Assembly: GCF_012844345.1 (NCBI RefSeq)
Contig: NZ_CP051625.1
Span: 3,410,001-3,474,000, forward strand
From: Pseudomonas sp. gcc21
GTDB taxonomy: Bacteria > Pseudomonadota > Gammaproteobacteria > Pseudomonadales > Pseudomonadaceae
Reading direction: 5' to 3'
DNA length: 64,000 nt
Shown: positions 1 to 9,855 of the stretch, piece after piece
Layout of the letters: each line of letters starts with the position of its first letter
Position numbering within the stretch: the stretch's first letter is position 1
Notes under the pieces: model-generated
The model's input: only the letters and a program-made list of their open reading frames with translations
Told to the model about the DNA's origin: nothing
Database searches by the model: none
Made by a program: the position numbers and the translations under genes

Positions 1-216
1 TTCTTCGATACCGTCGATTACGTGACCAGTCGCATCATGTTGCCGCTAGGCGGGCTCTTGTTTGCTCTGTTTGCCGGATGGGTGCTGGGTCGCGATGTGT
101 TCAAGGCGGAGCTGGGGCTGAAATACCCGCGACTGTTCCCGGTGGTGTATTGGTTGCTACGCTATGTGGCACCCGTCGGCGTGACTATCGTGTTTGTCAC
201 AGAACTCTACAATTGA
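1..216 (+). CDS. Sodium-dependent transporter, NSS/SNF family (C-terminal fragment)
   Basis: Only the last 71 codons are inside the window; the gene begins to the left. The visible protein has two hydrophobic stretches (around LPLGGLLFALFAGWVLG and the last 20 residues) joined by a short polar loop rich in charged and aromatic residues. This looks like the last two membrane helices of bacterial sodium:neurotransmitter-symporter-like proteins, which take up amino acids with sodium at the inner membrane. It ends in TGA eight bases before the ratA start. Family assignment rests on the C-terminus only, so the substrate cannot be named. Confidence 0.68.
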   Translation, partial: FFDTVDYVTSRIMLPLGGLLFALFAGWVLGRDVFKAELGLKYPRLFPVVYWLLRYVAPVGVTIVFVTELYN

Positions 217-223
217 AGTGTCC

Positions 224-661
224 ATGACTCATATTCAACGTTCTGCATTGCTGCCCTATCCGGCAGAAAGCCTTTTCGAGCTGGTAAACCGCGTCGAGCT
301 GTACCCCGAATTTCTGCCGTGGTGCTCTGCTGCAGAAGTGCTTGAGGAGAGCGAGACAGAGATGCGCGCCAGACTGACCGTAGGCAAGGCGGGCATCCAT
401 CAGTCGTTTACTACTGTCAATCAGCTCGAACCGGGTTCCCGAATCGATATGCATCTGGAAAACGGACCTTTTAGTTCGCTGCATGGCGTCTGGGAGTTTC
501 GTGCGTTGAGTGATCACGCCTGCAAGATAAGCTTGGATTTGCAGTTCAGCTATTCTGGGCCGGTAGTCAAGGCGACGCTTGGACCGCTCTTCAATCATGC
601 GGCAAATACACTGGTTGAGGCTTTCTCTCAGCGCGCCAAGGAGCTTTACGGTGGTCGATAA
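224..661 (+). CDS. ratA: RatA-like START-domain protein (ubiquinone-binding / ribosome association)
   Basis: A 145-residue single START/Bet v1-like domain protein, usual length for the family. The opening MTHIQRSALLPYPAESLFEL and the LYPEFLPWC segment are hallmarks of the RatA/Coq10-like family. In E. coli RatA was described as a toxin blocking 70S formation; homologues related to Coq10 bind ubiquinone, so the physiological role is debated. The ATG at 224 is preferred over an in-frame upstream start inside the transporter gene because conserved sequence begins there. It overlaps rnfH by 11 bases, as expected of the conserved ratA-rnfH pair. Cytoplasmic. Confidence 0.9.
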   Translation: MTHIQRSALLPYPAESLFELVNRVELYPEFLPWCSAAEVLEESETEMRARLTVGKAGIHQSFTTVNQLEPGSRIDMHLENGPFSSLHGVWEFRALSDHACKISLDLQFSYSGPVVKATLGPLFNHAANTLVEAFSQRAKELYGGR

Positions 662-974
662 AACCATTGCGGTGGAGGTCGCCTACGCGCTGCCGCAAAA
701 GCAGAAGATCGTCAGTCTGGTGGTGCCTGAAGGCACAACCGTGTTGGAAGCGGCGCGATTGTCACGGATGGATGAGCATTTTCCCGGGCTGGACGTTGAG
801 GGCAGCGCCTTGGGGATCTTCGGCAAGACGGTGCCCAAGCCGGCAGAGCGGGAGCTCAAGGCGGGAGAGCGCGTTGAGATTTACCGCGTGCTTATTGCTG
901 ATCCGAAGGAGGTGCGCAAGCAGCGAGCTGCCAAGGCCAAGGAGGCAAAGGCAGAAGAGGCGAACAAGGGGTGA
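651..974 (+). CDS. rnfH: RnfH family protein (ubiquitin-like fold)
   Basis: A 107-residue protein beginning VVDKTIAVEVAYALPQKQK, typical of RnfH (UPF0125), a small beta-grasp protein often found beside ratA or rnf genes; its biochemical role is not established. The GTG at 651 is chosen because the family consensus starts there and because the 11-base overlap with ratA suggests translational coupling. The C-terminus (about residues 88-107) is a lysine/alanine/glutamate-rich tail, probably disordered. A hairpin at 983-1016 follows the stop. Confidence 0.88.
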   Translation: MVDKTIAVEVAYALPQKQKIVSLVVPEGTTVLEAARLSRMDEHFPGLDVEGSALGIFGKTVPKPAERELKAGERVEIYRVLIADPKEVRKQRAAKAKEAKAEEANKG

Positions 975-982
975 GCCGGTTG

Positions 983-1016
983 GCTCGAAAGGAGTTCTGG
1001 TCAGCTCCTTACGAGC
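983..1016. terminator. Hairpin between convergent rnfH and bamE
   Basis: GCTCG-A-AAGGAG (983-994) pairs with CTCCTT-A-CGAGC (1005-1016) around a 10-nt loop, with one A/A mismatch. It sits between the stop codons of two convergent genes and lacks a clear T-run on either side, so it is a probable bidirectional transcript end rather than a textbook terminator. Confidence 0.5.
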
Positions 1017-1028
1017 AAGGGTTGTCTG

Positions 1029-1463
1029 TTATTCGCCGGTACCCAGCGGAGCGCCGAGATCTACCGGATAACTTTCAGTCGCAGGTGGCTCATGGGCGCG
1101 TCCGCGCATGATGGCTTCGTCGCGGCTGGTGCCTGGTTGGAAGTCACCTGCCAATCCAACCAGCTGATCGTTTTCGAATGTCAAGCTGACGCGCTCCTGC
1201 TGACGAGCGTCATGGCCGGCGCGCATGCTGTACAGATAATCCCAGCGGTTGGGCGCAAAGGTATCCTGGATCAACGGTGTGCCCATGATGAACCGGACTT
1301 GCCGCGTGGTCATGCCAGGGCGCAGCTGGTCAATCATTTCCTGTGTTACGACGTTTCCCTGCTGCACATCAATCTTGTAAACACCGGGAAAGCCGCAACC
1401 GGCGAGGCTCAAGGCGGACGTACACAAAAGGACACAGAGGATTCGGTTCAGACTGTTAGGCAT
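1029..1463 (-). CDS. bamE: Outer membrane protein assembly factor BamE (OmlA/SmpA lipoprotein)
   Basis: A 144-residue lipoprotein with a basic N-terminus, a hydrophobic signal segment and a lipobox LAGC with the lipidated cysteine at residue 23. The mature region carries the BamE fold signature ([20 protein letters not shown], then GTPLIQDTF and RWDYLYS). BamE is the small periplasm-facing lipoprotein of the BAM complex that inserts beta-barrel proteins in the outer membrane. It is divergent from fur; the 94 bases between them must hold both promoters, an arrangement known in Pseudomonas. No obvious truncation. Confidence 0.95.
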   Translation of the reverse strand: MPNSLNRILCVLLCTSALSLAGCGFPGVYKIDVQQGNVVTQEMIDQLRPGMTTRQVRFIMGTPLIQDTFAPNRWDYLYSMRAGHDARQQERVSLTFENDQLVGLAGDFQPGTSRDEAIMRGRAHEPPATESYPVDLGAPLGTGE

Positions 1464-1557
1464 CGCGTGGTAACATCCACTATCGTGAGTCGGCTGAATG
1501 GCCCTGAATCATACCCGACAGAACCCGCCCTGCGAAGCGCTGAACGAGAAACTACCC

Positions 1558-1962
1558 ATGGTTGAAAATCAAGAACTGCGGAAAGCTGGCCTCAAGGTTA
1601 CGCTTCCGCGCGTCAAGATCCTGCAGATGCTGGATAGCTCGCCCGATCGCCATATGAGCGCCGAAGATGTGTACAAGGCGCTGATGGAAGCGGGTGAGGA
1701 TGTCGGGCTTGCCACCGTGTATCGGGTTCTGACCCAGTTCGAGTCCGCGGGCCTGGTGGTTCGCCACAACTTTGATGGCGGGCACGCCGTGTTCGAATTG
1801 GCGGATGGTGAGCACCACGACCATATGGTGTGCCTGGATACAGGTGAAGTGATCGAATTCTACGATCCGGAAATCGAGCGTCGCCAGCACGACATCGTCA
1901 AGGAGCATGGCTACGAACTGGTGGATCATAATCTGGTGCTGTACGTAAAGAAACGCGTCTGA
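1558..1962 (+). CDS. fur: Ferric uptake regulator Fur
   Basis: A 134-residue protein, exactly the Pseudomonas length, starting MVENQELRKAGLKVTLPRVK. The winged-helix DNA-binding domain covers about residues 1-80 and the dimerisation domain follows. All metal ligands described for P. aeruginosa Fur are present: H86, D88, E107 and H124 at one site; H32, E80, H89 and E100 at the other. There is one cysteine (C92), so the structural CxxC zinc site of E. coli Fur is absent, as usual in pseudomonads. Fur with Fe2+ represses iron uptake genes; a candidate target here is the PrrF sRNA at 60545-60649. The upstream in-frame ATG at 1498 is rejected because conservation starts at 1558. Confidence 0.97.
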   Translation: MVENQELRKAGLKVTLPRVKILQMLDSSPDRHMSAEDVYKALMEAGEDVGLATVYRVLTQFESAGLVVRHNFDGGHAVFELADGEHHDHMVCLDTGEVIEFYDPEIERRQHDIVKEHGYELVDHNLVLYVKKRV

Positions 1963-1991
1963 ACAGCCTTCAACCGGCGTAGCCATAACAC

Positions 1992-2020
1992 AACGCCCTT
2001 CCTGTAGCAGGAAGGGCGTT
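1992..2020. terminator. Bidirectional terminator between fur and recN
   Basis: A perfect 12-bp stem, AACGCCCTTCCT (1992-2003) with AGGAAGGGCGTT (2009-2020), and a 5-nt loop, lying between convergent fur and recN. The outer A/T bases provide short T-rich ends in both directions (TTTGTCGTT on the plus strand). Confidence 0.85.
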
Positions 2021-2041
2021 TGTCGTTATGGCAGCTCTGCT

Positions 2042-3715
2042 TTAATCAGGGCTGGCGAGCAGTTTGCGTGCGTGGGCGAGGGACTCTTCAGTCATGTCGA
2101 TTCCACCGAGCATGCGTGCCACCTCGTGAATACGACCTTCACGATCGAGATTGTCGATGCGGGTGCGGGTCGATTTGCGCGACTGCTCCTTGCGCACGAA
2201 CAAGTGCTGGTGTCCCTGCGCCGCTACCTGAGGCAGGTGGGTGACAGTCAATACCTGCCCGCGTGCGCCGAGCTGGCGCAGCAATTGGCCGACGATTTCC
2301 GCTGTTGGTCCGCCAATGCCTACATCCACTTCATCGAATACCAGTGTCGGTACCCGCGAGGTCTGGGCAGTAATGACTTGTATGCCCAGGCTTATGCGTG
2401 ACAGTTCACCACCGGATGCGACTTTGGCCAGAGGCTTGGGCGGCTGACCGGGGTTGGCGCTGACGAGAAACTCGACGCTTTCCAGGCCGTGTGGAGAATA
2501 TTCCTCTGCCTTGTTTGTCACCAGCTGAACCACAACCTTGCCGCCAGGCATGCCCAATTGTTGTATTTCCCGGGTAACCGCTTCGGCAAGCTTGTCAGCC
2601 GCTTTTTTCCGCGCCGTTGTGAGTTTGCCGGCGAGCTCCTGATAATGAATGCGGAACGCCTCGAGCTCTTCCGCCAGCTGGCCTGAATCGGCATGGTTTT
2701 GCTGGATGCTTTCCAGCTCGTCTATGAGTTGTTGTTGCAGCGCGGGCAGTTCGTCCGGATTGACCCTGTGCTTGCGGGCCAGGTCATAAATGGTGCCAAG
2801 ACGCTCTTCAATCTGCTGTTGACGAATTGGGTCGGCTTCAAAATGGTCCAGATAACGGGTCAGCTCACCGACCGCTTCCTCTACCTGTATCTGGGCGCTG
2901 GCCAGCAGGGTGTTGGCCTCGTCCAGATTGCGGTGATTCGCCTGCAGGCTACCCATGCGTTGCAGACTGGCGGTAAGTGCCTGCAGCACGCTGCCGCTGT
3001 CGTTCTCGCTGCAGAGATTGATCACCTGTTGGCACGAATGCAGGATCTGCTCGGCGTTGGCTAACTGGCGCTGGTCGTTTTCCAGTTGCTCGAGCTCACC
3101 GTCCTGCAAGCTGAGATTATCCAGCTCCTCAAGCTGGTAGGTCAGCAATTGCAGGCGCGAGCTTTGCTCATCGCCGCGCTGGCTCGCCTTCAGAAGCGCC
3201 TGTTCGGTCTGCCGGCAGCGCTGAGCAGCGAGTTGCACCTGGCGCGCCAGTTCGCTGGCACCGGCATAGTTGTTCAACAAGCGCCGGTGGGTGTCGGTCT
3301 TGAGCAATGATTGGTGCTCATGCTGGCTGTGGATGTCGATCAGCATTTCGCCGAGCGCCTTCAGATGTTGTTGCGGACAGGGACTGCCGTTGATATAGCC
3401 CCGTGAGCGACCTTCGGCGGTTACCACGCGGCGCAGGATGACCTGATTGTCTTCTCCGGCAAGATCTCGCTCTTCCAGCCAGCTGATGGCCTCCGGAATG
3501 TCGCTTATATCGAAGGTCGCCAGCAAGTCAGCCTTGCTGGCGCCGGGACGAACGGCTCCGCTATCGGCTCGGTCACCCAGGGTCAGCGACAGCGCGTCGA
3601 GCATGATTGATTTGCCGGCACCCGTCTCGCCAGTGATGACGGTCATGCCATTGGCCAGCTCGAGTTCGAGGTGATCGACAATGGCGTAATTGTTCACCGC
3701 AAGATGTACCAGCAT
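2042..3715 (-). CDS. recN: DNA repair protein RecN
   Basis: A 557-residue SMC-like ATPase of normal RecN length. Walker A GETGAGKS lies at residues 29-36, a long coiled coil fills the middle (about 150-360, with many LEQLEND/ELE repeats), and the ABC signature (ASGGELSRI) and Walker B (LVFDEVDVGIGG) lie in the C-terminal third. RecN holds sister duplexes together during RecA-mediated double-strand break repair and is one of the most strongly SOS-induced proteins. A LexA box directly upstream (3739-3754) fits that regulation. It is monocistronic here, converging on fur and divergent from grpE. Confidence 0.97.
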   Translation of the reverse strand: MLVHLAVNNYAIVDHLELELANGMTVITGETGAGKSIMLDALSLTLGDRADSGAVRPGASKADLLATFDISDIPEAISWLEERDLAGEDNQVILRRVVTAEGRSRGYINGSPCPQQHLKALGEMLIDIHSQHEHQSLLKTDTHRRLLNNYAGASELARQVQLAAQRCRQTEQALLKASQRGDEQSSRLQLLTYQLEELDNLSLQDGELEQLENDQRQLANAEQILHSCQQVINLCSENDSGSVLQALTASLQRMGSLQANHRNLDEANTLLASAQIQVEEAVGELTRYLDHFEADPIRQQQIEERLGTIYDLARKHRVNPDELPALQQQLIDELESIQQNHADSGQLAEELEAFRIHYQELAGKLTTARKKAADKLAEAVTREIQQLGMPGGKVVVQLVTNKAEEYSPHGLESVEFLVSANPGQPPKPLAKVASGGELSRISLGIQVITAQTSRVPTLVFDEVDVGIGGPTAEIVGQLLRQLGARGQVLTVTHLPQVAAQGHQHLFVRKEQSRKSTRTRIDNLDREGRIHEVARMLGGIDMTEESLAHARKLLASPD

Positions 3716-3738
3716 CGCCGTGCTCCCGGATAGTAAGT

Positions 3739-3754
3739 CTGGTTATTTATACAG
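3739..3754 (-). promoter_or_regulatory. LexA (SOS) box upstream of recN
   Basis: On the minus strand the 16-mer CTGTATAAATAACCAG matches the gamma-proteobacterial LexA consensus CTGT-N8-ACAG, with a single deviation in the last half-site (CCAG for ACAG). It starts 23 bases upstream of the recN ATG, where bound LexA would block the promoter. Confidence 0.85.
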
Positions 3755-3812
3755 TAGTCCGAGTTTTCCGTACAAGTCCCCTGGCATTCCTTTTATCCGG
3801 CAGATTGTGGGG

Positions 3813-3840
3813 CTTGAATCGCTGGCTGCCGTCCCCATAT
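3813..3840 (+). promoter_or_regulatory. Sigma-32 heat-shock promoter for grpE
   Basis: CTTGAA (3813-3818), a 14-base spacer and CCCCATAT (3833-3840) match the RpoH consensus CTTGAA-N13-15-CCCCATnT essentially perfectly. Transcription would begin about 3847, leaving a leader of about 97 bases before grpE. Confidence 0.9.
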
Positions 3841-3943
3841 ATGGGGTCAGAGATGAAAGGCCGGTTGGCGTGGCATCGCGATGACGGTGCCCGCAACGTC
3901 AACCGGCCGGCGAATTACCCTTATTTATCGACAGGAGAGATTC

Positions 3944-4525
3944 ATGGCGGACGAACAGAAGCAGGACCTGAACGATCAGGACCCCGAAGTCGAAGAGGTG
4001 CTGGAAGGCACTGATACGGAGGGCCTGGCTGCAAAGGTGGCCAGCCTCGAGGAGCAGTTGGCTACCGCGCAGGATCAGGCTCTGCGCGCGGCCGCTGATG
4101 TGCAGAACGCGCGCCGGCGCGCCGAGCAGGAAGTCGAGAAGGCGCACAAGTTCGCGCTCGAGCGTTTCGCCAATGACCTGTTGCCGGTGCTCGACAGCCT
4201 TGAGCGCGGCATCGAATTGTCTGACCCCAGTGACGAAGCGCTCAAGCCGATGCGTGAAGGCATGGAGCTGACGCTGAAGATGTTCGCTGACACCCTGGGG
4301 CGTCATCAGATCGAAGCGGTACACCCTGAAGGTGAACCTTTCAATCCCGAACTCCATCAGGCGATGACCACCGAAGAGCGGGACAGCATGGAGCCCAACA
4401 CAGTGGTACGGGTGTTTCAGAAAGGCTACACGCTCAGTGGTCGCCTTCTGCGTCCGGCGATGGTGGTGGTGAGCAAGGCTCCCGCTGACAAGCCGGCATC
4501 ACCTTCGATCGACGAACAGGCTTGA
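3944..4525 (+). CDS. grpE: Nucleotide exchange factor GrpE
   Basis: A 193-residue GrpE. An acidic N-terminal tail leads into a long coiled coil (about residues 25-80, [20 protein letters not shown]) followed by the four-helix bundle and the C-terminal beta-domain ([33 protein letters not shown]). GrpE dimers release ADP from DnaK. The ATG at 3944 follows the Shine-Dalgarno ACAGGAGAG, and the family consensus starts there; an in-frame upstream start at 3881 is rejected. Heat-shock promoter upstream, dnaK downstream. Confidence 0.96.
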   Translation: MADEQKQDLNDQDPEVEEVLEGTDTEGLAAKVASLEEQLATAQDQALRAAADVQNARRRAEQEVEKAHKFALERFANDLLPVLDSLERGIELSDPSDEALKPMREGMELTLKMFADTLGRHQIEAVHPEGEPFNPELHQAMTTEERDSMEPNTVVRVFQKGYTLSGRLLRPAMVVVSKAPADKPASPSIDEQA

Positions 4526-4548
4526 AATTGAATCGAGTGACCCCACTA
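4521..4548 (+). promoter_or_regulatory. Second sigma-32 promoter, for dnaK
   Basis: CTTGAA (4521-4526), 14 bases, then CCCCACTA (4541-4548). The -35 element overlaps the grpE stop codon (4523-4525). The -10 differs from CCCCATnT at two positions. The spacing is identical to the grpE promoter, so dnaK probably has its own heat-shock start besides readthrough from grpE. Confidence 0.75.
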
Positions 4549-4611
4549 AGGGTTCATCAATAGACAATCCCGCCGCAGGAATCACGCGGCACACAGATTC
4601 GGAGAATTTAG

Positions 4612-6531
4612 ATGGGCAAGATAATCGGTATCGACCTGGGAACTACCAACTCCTGCGTGGCGATCATGGAAAACGGTACGGCCAAGGTAATCGAGAATGC
4701 TGAAGGTGGTCGCACCACGCCCTCGATCGTGGCCTATACCAACGATGGCGAAACGCTGGTCGGCCAATCGGCCAAGCGTCAATCGGTAACCAATCCGCAG
4801 AACACGCTCAACGCGGTGAAGCGTTTGATCGGTCGCCGTTTTGAAGAAGACGTCGTACAGAAAGACATCAAGCTGGTCCCGTACAAGATCGTCAAAGCCG
4901 ACAACGGTGACGCCTGGGTTGAAGTAAAGGGCGAGAAGATGGCGCCTCCGCAGGTATCTGCAGAAGTGCTGAAGAAGATGAAGAAAACCGCCGAGGATTA
5001 CCTGGGCGAGCCGGTAACTGAAGCGGTCATCACCGTACCGGCTTACTTCAACGACAGCCAGCGCCAGGCTACCAAGGATGCTGGTCGGATCGCCGGTCTC
5101 GACGTCAAGCGGATCATCAACGAGCCGACTGCCGCTGCGTTGGCATATGGTATGGACAAGTCGCGCGGCGATTCGACAATCGTGGTGTATGACCTTGGCG
5201 GTGGTACCTTCGACGTATCGGTTATCGAGATCGCAGAAGTTGACGGTGAGCACCAGTTCGAAGTTCTGGCTACCAACGGTGATACCTTCCTGGGTGGTGA
5301 AGATTTCGACATGCGCCTGATCGACTATCTGGCCGACGAATTCAAGAAGGAAAACGGCGTTGATCTGCACAACGATCCGCTGGCGCTGCAGCGTCTGAAA
5401 GAGGCGGCCGAGAAAGCCAAGATCGAGCTGTCCTCCAGCAACCAGACTGATGTGAACCTGCCGTATATCACTGCCGATGCATCGGGTCCGAAGCACCTGA
5501 ACGTCAAGGTTACCCGGGCCAAGCTGGAGTCGCTGGTCGAGGAGCTGGTCAAGCGCAGTATCGAGCCTTGCCGCGTGGCCATGAAGGATGCAGGTCTGGA
5601 CGTATCCGACATCAATGAAGTGATTCTGGTCGGTGGTCAGACCCGCATGCCGCTGGTGCAGCGTACCGTTGCCGAGTTCTTCGGCAAGGATCCGCGCAAG
5701 GATGTGAACCCGGACGAAGCCGTTGCGGTAGGTGCTGCTATTCAGGGCGCGGTACTGGCGGGCGATGTGAAGGACGTATTGCTGCTCGACGTTACTCCGC
5801 TGTCTCTGGGTATCGAGACAATGGGCGGCGTGATGACCGCACTGATCGAGAAGAACACTACCATCCCGACCAAGAAGTCGCAGGTGTTCTCGACAGCTGA
5901 TGATAACCAGACCGCGGTAACCATCCATGTCATGCAGGGTGAGCGTAAGCAGGCGTCGCAGAACAAGTCATTGGGTCGCTTTGACCTCGCTGACATTCCG
6001 CCGGCACCGCGCGGTGTACCGCAGATCGAAGTGAGCTTCGATATCGACGCCAACGGTATCCTTAACGTGTCTGCCAAAGACAAGGCGACCGGTAAGCAGC
6101 AGTCGATCATCATCAAGGCCTCTTCCGGCTTGAGCGATGAGGAAATCGATCAGATGGTACGCGACGCCGAGGCGAATGCCGAGGAAGACCGCAAGTTCGA
6201 AGAGTTGGTCACTACCCGTAACCAGGCTGACCAGTTGGTGCACGCTACTCGCAAGACATTGACTGAGGCTGGCGACAAGGCGACTGAGGAAGAGAAGACT
6301 GCAATCGAGTCTGCTTTGGCTGATCTCGAGACTGCAATCAAGGGCGATGACAAGGCTGATATCGAAGCCAAGATCAACGCTCTGTCCGAAGCCTCCGGTC
6401 CGCTGGTTCAGAAGATGTACGCAGAGCAGGCGCAAGCTGCACAGGGCGGCGATTCTGAAGCAGATGCTGGCCAGGAAGGCGCGGATGATGTCGTTGATGC
6501 CGAGTTCGAAGAGGTCAAGGACAAGAAGTAA
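4612..6531 (+). CDS. dnaK: Chaperone protein DnaK (Hsp70)
   Basis: A 639-residue Hsp70, one residue longer than in E. coli. The ATPase domain carries [13 protein letters not shown] near the N-terminus, the phosphate-2 loop ([14 protein letters not shown]) and the adenosine motif (LVGGQTRMP). The linker and substrate-binding domain follow ([17 protein letters not shown]), and the protein ends EEVKDKK like E. coli DnaK. It refolds proteins in the cytosol with DnaJ and GrpE and restrains RpoH. It has its own heat-shock promoter and is followed by a terminator (6566-6592), so dnaJ may be partly uncoupled. Confidence 0.98.
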   Translation: MGKIIGIDLGTTNSCVAIMENGTAKVIENAEGGRTTPSIVAYTNDGETLVGQSAKRQSVTNPQNTLNAVKRLIGRRFEEDVVQKDIKLVPYKIVKADNGDAWVEVKGEKMAPPQVSAEVLKKMKKTAEDYLGEPVTEAVITVPAYFNDSQRQATKDAGRIAGLDVKRIINEPTAAALAYGMDKSRGDSTIVVYDLGGGTFDVSVIEIAEVDGEHQFEVLATNGDTFLGGEDFDMRLIDYLADEFKKENGVDLHNDPLALQRLKEAAEKAKIELSSSNQTDVNLPYITADASGPKHLNVKVTRAKLESLVEELVKRSIEPCRVAMKDAGLDVSDINEVILVGGQTRMPLVQRTVAEFFGKDPRKDVNPDEAVAVGAAIQGAVLAGDVKDVLLLDVTPLSLGIETMGGVMTALIEKNTTIPTKKSQVFSTADDNQTAVTIHVMQGERKQASQNKSLGRFDLADIPPAPRGVPQIEVSFDIDANGILNVSAKDKATGKQQSIIIKASSGLSDEEIDQMVRDAEANAEEDRKFEELVTTRNQADQLVHATRKTLTEAGDKATEEEKTAIESALADLETAIKGDDKADIEAKINALSEASGPLVQKMYAEQAQAAQGGDSEADAGQEGADDVVDAEFEEVKDKK

Positions 6532-6565
6532 GTCCTTGATAGAACGGCTTAACGACTGAGTGCAG

Positions 6566-6592
6566 GCAACGCGGGAGCTTTTCCCGCGTTGC
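6566..6592 (+). terminator. Terminator downstream of dnaK
   Basis: GCAACGCGGGA (6566-6576) pairs with TCCCGCGTTGC (6582-6592), an 11-bp stem with a 5-nt loop, followed by TGTTTGT. It would reduce readthrough from dnaK into dnaJ. Confidence 0.7.
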
Positions 6593-6613
6593 TGTTTGTA
6601 ACGGACCCCTGGG

Positions 6614-6656
6614 TCTGTTGACGTTTCGCTGCGGCGTGCCGCGAAACGTCAACAGA
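6614..6656. repeat. Perfect palindrome sharing the MITE terminal sequence
   Basis: TCTGTTGACGTTTCGC (6614-6629) and its exact complement GCGAAACGTCAACAGA (6641-6656) flank 11 bases. With the preceding GGG, the left arm begins GGGTCTGTTGACGTT, which is identical to the terminal inverted repeat of the element at 38885-39166. It lies between dnaK and dnaJ, ending 26 bases before the dnaJ start. It could be a collapsed MITE or a solo end; in RNA it would form a strong hairpin upstream of dnaJ. Confidence 0.8.
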
Positions 6657-6682
6657 GCTTTGAATGAAGGAATGGTAAAACG

Positions 6683-8646
<1,964 letters not shown>

Positions 8647-8690
8647 GCCGCTACAGGTTCAGCGCGCATTGCTGATGTATTGGGTGTCGT

Positions 8691-8729
8691 CACCGGGTAA
8701 CGCTTGTGAAGCAACAGCGTTACCCGGTG
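8691..8729. terminator. Bidirectional hairpin terminator after dapB
   Basis: CACCGGGTAACGCT (8691-8704) and AGCGTTACCCGGTG (8716-8729) form a perfect 14-bp stem with an 11-nt loop, between dapB and the convergent gene at 8742. No long T-run is present. Confidence 0.7.
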
Positions 8730-8741
8730 AATATCTGCCAG

Positions 8742-9503
8742 TCAGGCGCCGCGGTTAAGCGCGTCGCGGGAAAGGCTGTTGAGAGTGCTGGCATTACGCA
8801 GCAGGTAAAACGCAGCGATAGTGGGTACCCAGTCCGCCCGGTGATCCAGTAGTCGGGGTTTGATGAAATTGTATTGCTTGTCCAGCTGATCGAACGTGGC
8901 TTCCAGTTCAGGAAACAGCTCGCGTAGTTCATTCGAACGCTGAGTGATGCGAGCATCCATTTCGTTGAACAGGCCTTCCTTGGTTTCCAGGAAATACACG
9001 CCGATAGAGCTGAACATGCTGTTCTGGTAAAGCAACAGGATCTGGTTGGTTTCCAGGCTCTGGCGATGAAGGGCCAGCAGATCTTCTGGAGCGTTCTTCG
9101 CCAACGCCTCGTAATCAGCCGCTACCGCCTTGTCCAGTTCGGCGTGGGCCATCATGATCTGGTTGACCGTCGCCAGGTGGTAATGAGCCTCTTCCATGGA
9201 CTGACCTTCGAGCTGGCGAATCAGCTTCACCAGAGCGTCATAGGGTCTGCGCAATTCGGTGGGGTTGCCCATCTTGCGCAACAGCTGATCCATATTCTTC
9301 AACGCGCTGTTGTAGGTCTCGCGATTGCCAGGTTCGCGTACGCGCTCGAACAGGTTGTTGTCTATCAGCACATAAGTGCCGGCAACATACCCATCGCTGC
9401 GGAGTTCGTGGAGGTCTTGCAGTTCTTGAAGTTCTGCTGCGTGAATCAGGGGCGCGACACTCAGTAGTGCCAGCACCATGTAGCGTCTTAGGCGCGGTAT
9501 CAT
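8742..9503 (-). CDS. Exported helical protein of unknown function
   Basis: I do not recognise a characterised family. The 253-residue product begins with a basic stretch and a hydrophobic segment ending in HAA, a likely Sec signal peptide cleaved near residue 22. The rest is almost entirely predicted helix with few glycines or prolines and no cysteines, for example ELQELQDLHELRSD and AHAELDKAVAADYEALAK, so it is probably a periplasmic helical bundle. A Shine-Dalgarno GGAG lies upstream of the ATG. It sits between dapB and carA on the opposite strand. Confidence 0.75.
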   Translation of the reverse strand: MIPRLRRYMVLALLSVAPLIHAAELQELQDLHELRSDGYVAGTYVLIDNNLFERVREPGNRETYNSALKNMDQLLRKMGNPTELRRPYDALVKLIRQLEGQSMEEAHYHLATVNQIMMAHAELDKAVAADYEALAKNAPEDLLALHRQSLETNQILLLYQNSMFSSIGVYFLETKEGLFNEMDARITQRSNELRELFPELEATFDQLDKQYNFIKPRLLDHRADWVPTIAAFYLLRNASTLNSLSRDALNRGA

Positions 9504-9855
9504 GGGGTCTCTCCGGTCCTTTTTTTATTGTCACAGCTCCTGCGCTTCACAGCATCAGTGGCTGGGCTGTATCCGTTCACAGCTGTTTTAACACAACTGC
9601 TACGGCATATGGAACAAATTGGCAATGTGTCCTAAGCGAAATAGATCGACGGCTCTGTGCGGGGCTGAATGGGGGCTGCGATCCTTCGGTCTGGATATAT
9701 GACGAGCGATCCCTTAGAATGCCGGGCTAATCTGTCTATCCAGCGCGCATCTGACAATGCTCAAAATGTAAACGGGATGAAGTGTCCAACACCTCGTTCC
9801 CGCTTTTGTGCAGCCCGCGTTTAGTAAAACTTGTCCGCTCTTTTCGGAGGTTTTC
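9504..9855. other. 352-bp intergenic region upstream of carA
   Basis: This gap holds the divergent promoters of the unknown exported-protein gene (minus) and carA (plus). I see no convincing open reading frame. The only structured element I can support is an attenuator-like hairpin at 9773-9807 in the presumed carA leader. A CTGACA at 9751 could be a -35 element, but no good -10 is placed for it. Confidence 0.5.
9773..9807 (+). promoter_or_regulatory. Possible attenuator hairpin in the carAB leader
   Basis: CGGGA (9773-9777) pairs with TCCCG (9798-9802), enclosing an inner GTGT/ACAC helix (9782-9785 with 9789-9792), and is followed by CTTTT. This resembles a weak intrinsic terminator about 50 bases before the carA start. 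The outer helix is short and the T-run has only four bases. Confidence 0.35.

Noticed and set aside
4582..5928. Antisense open frame over dnaK (448 codons)
   Set aside because: Shadow of DnaK with low-complexity, histidine/arginine-rich composition and no ribosome-binding site.
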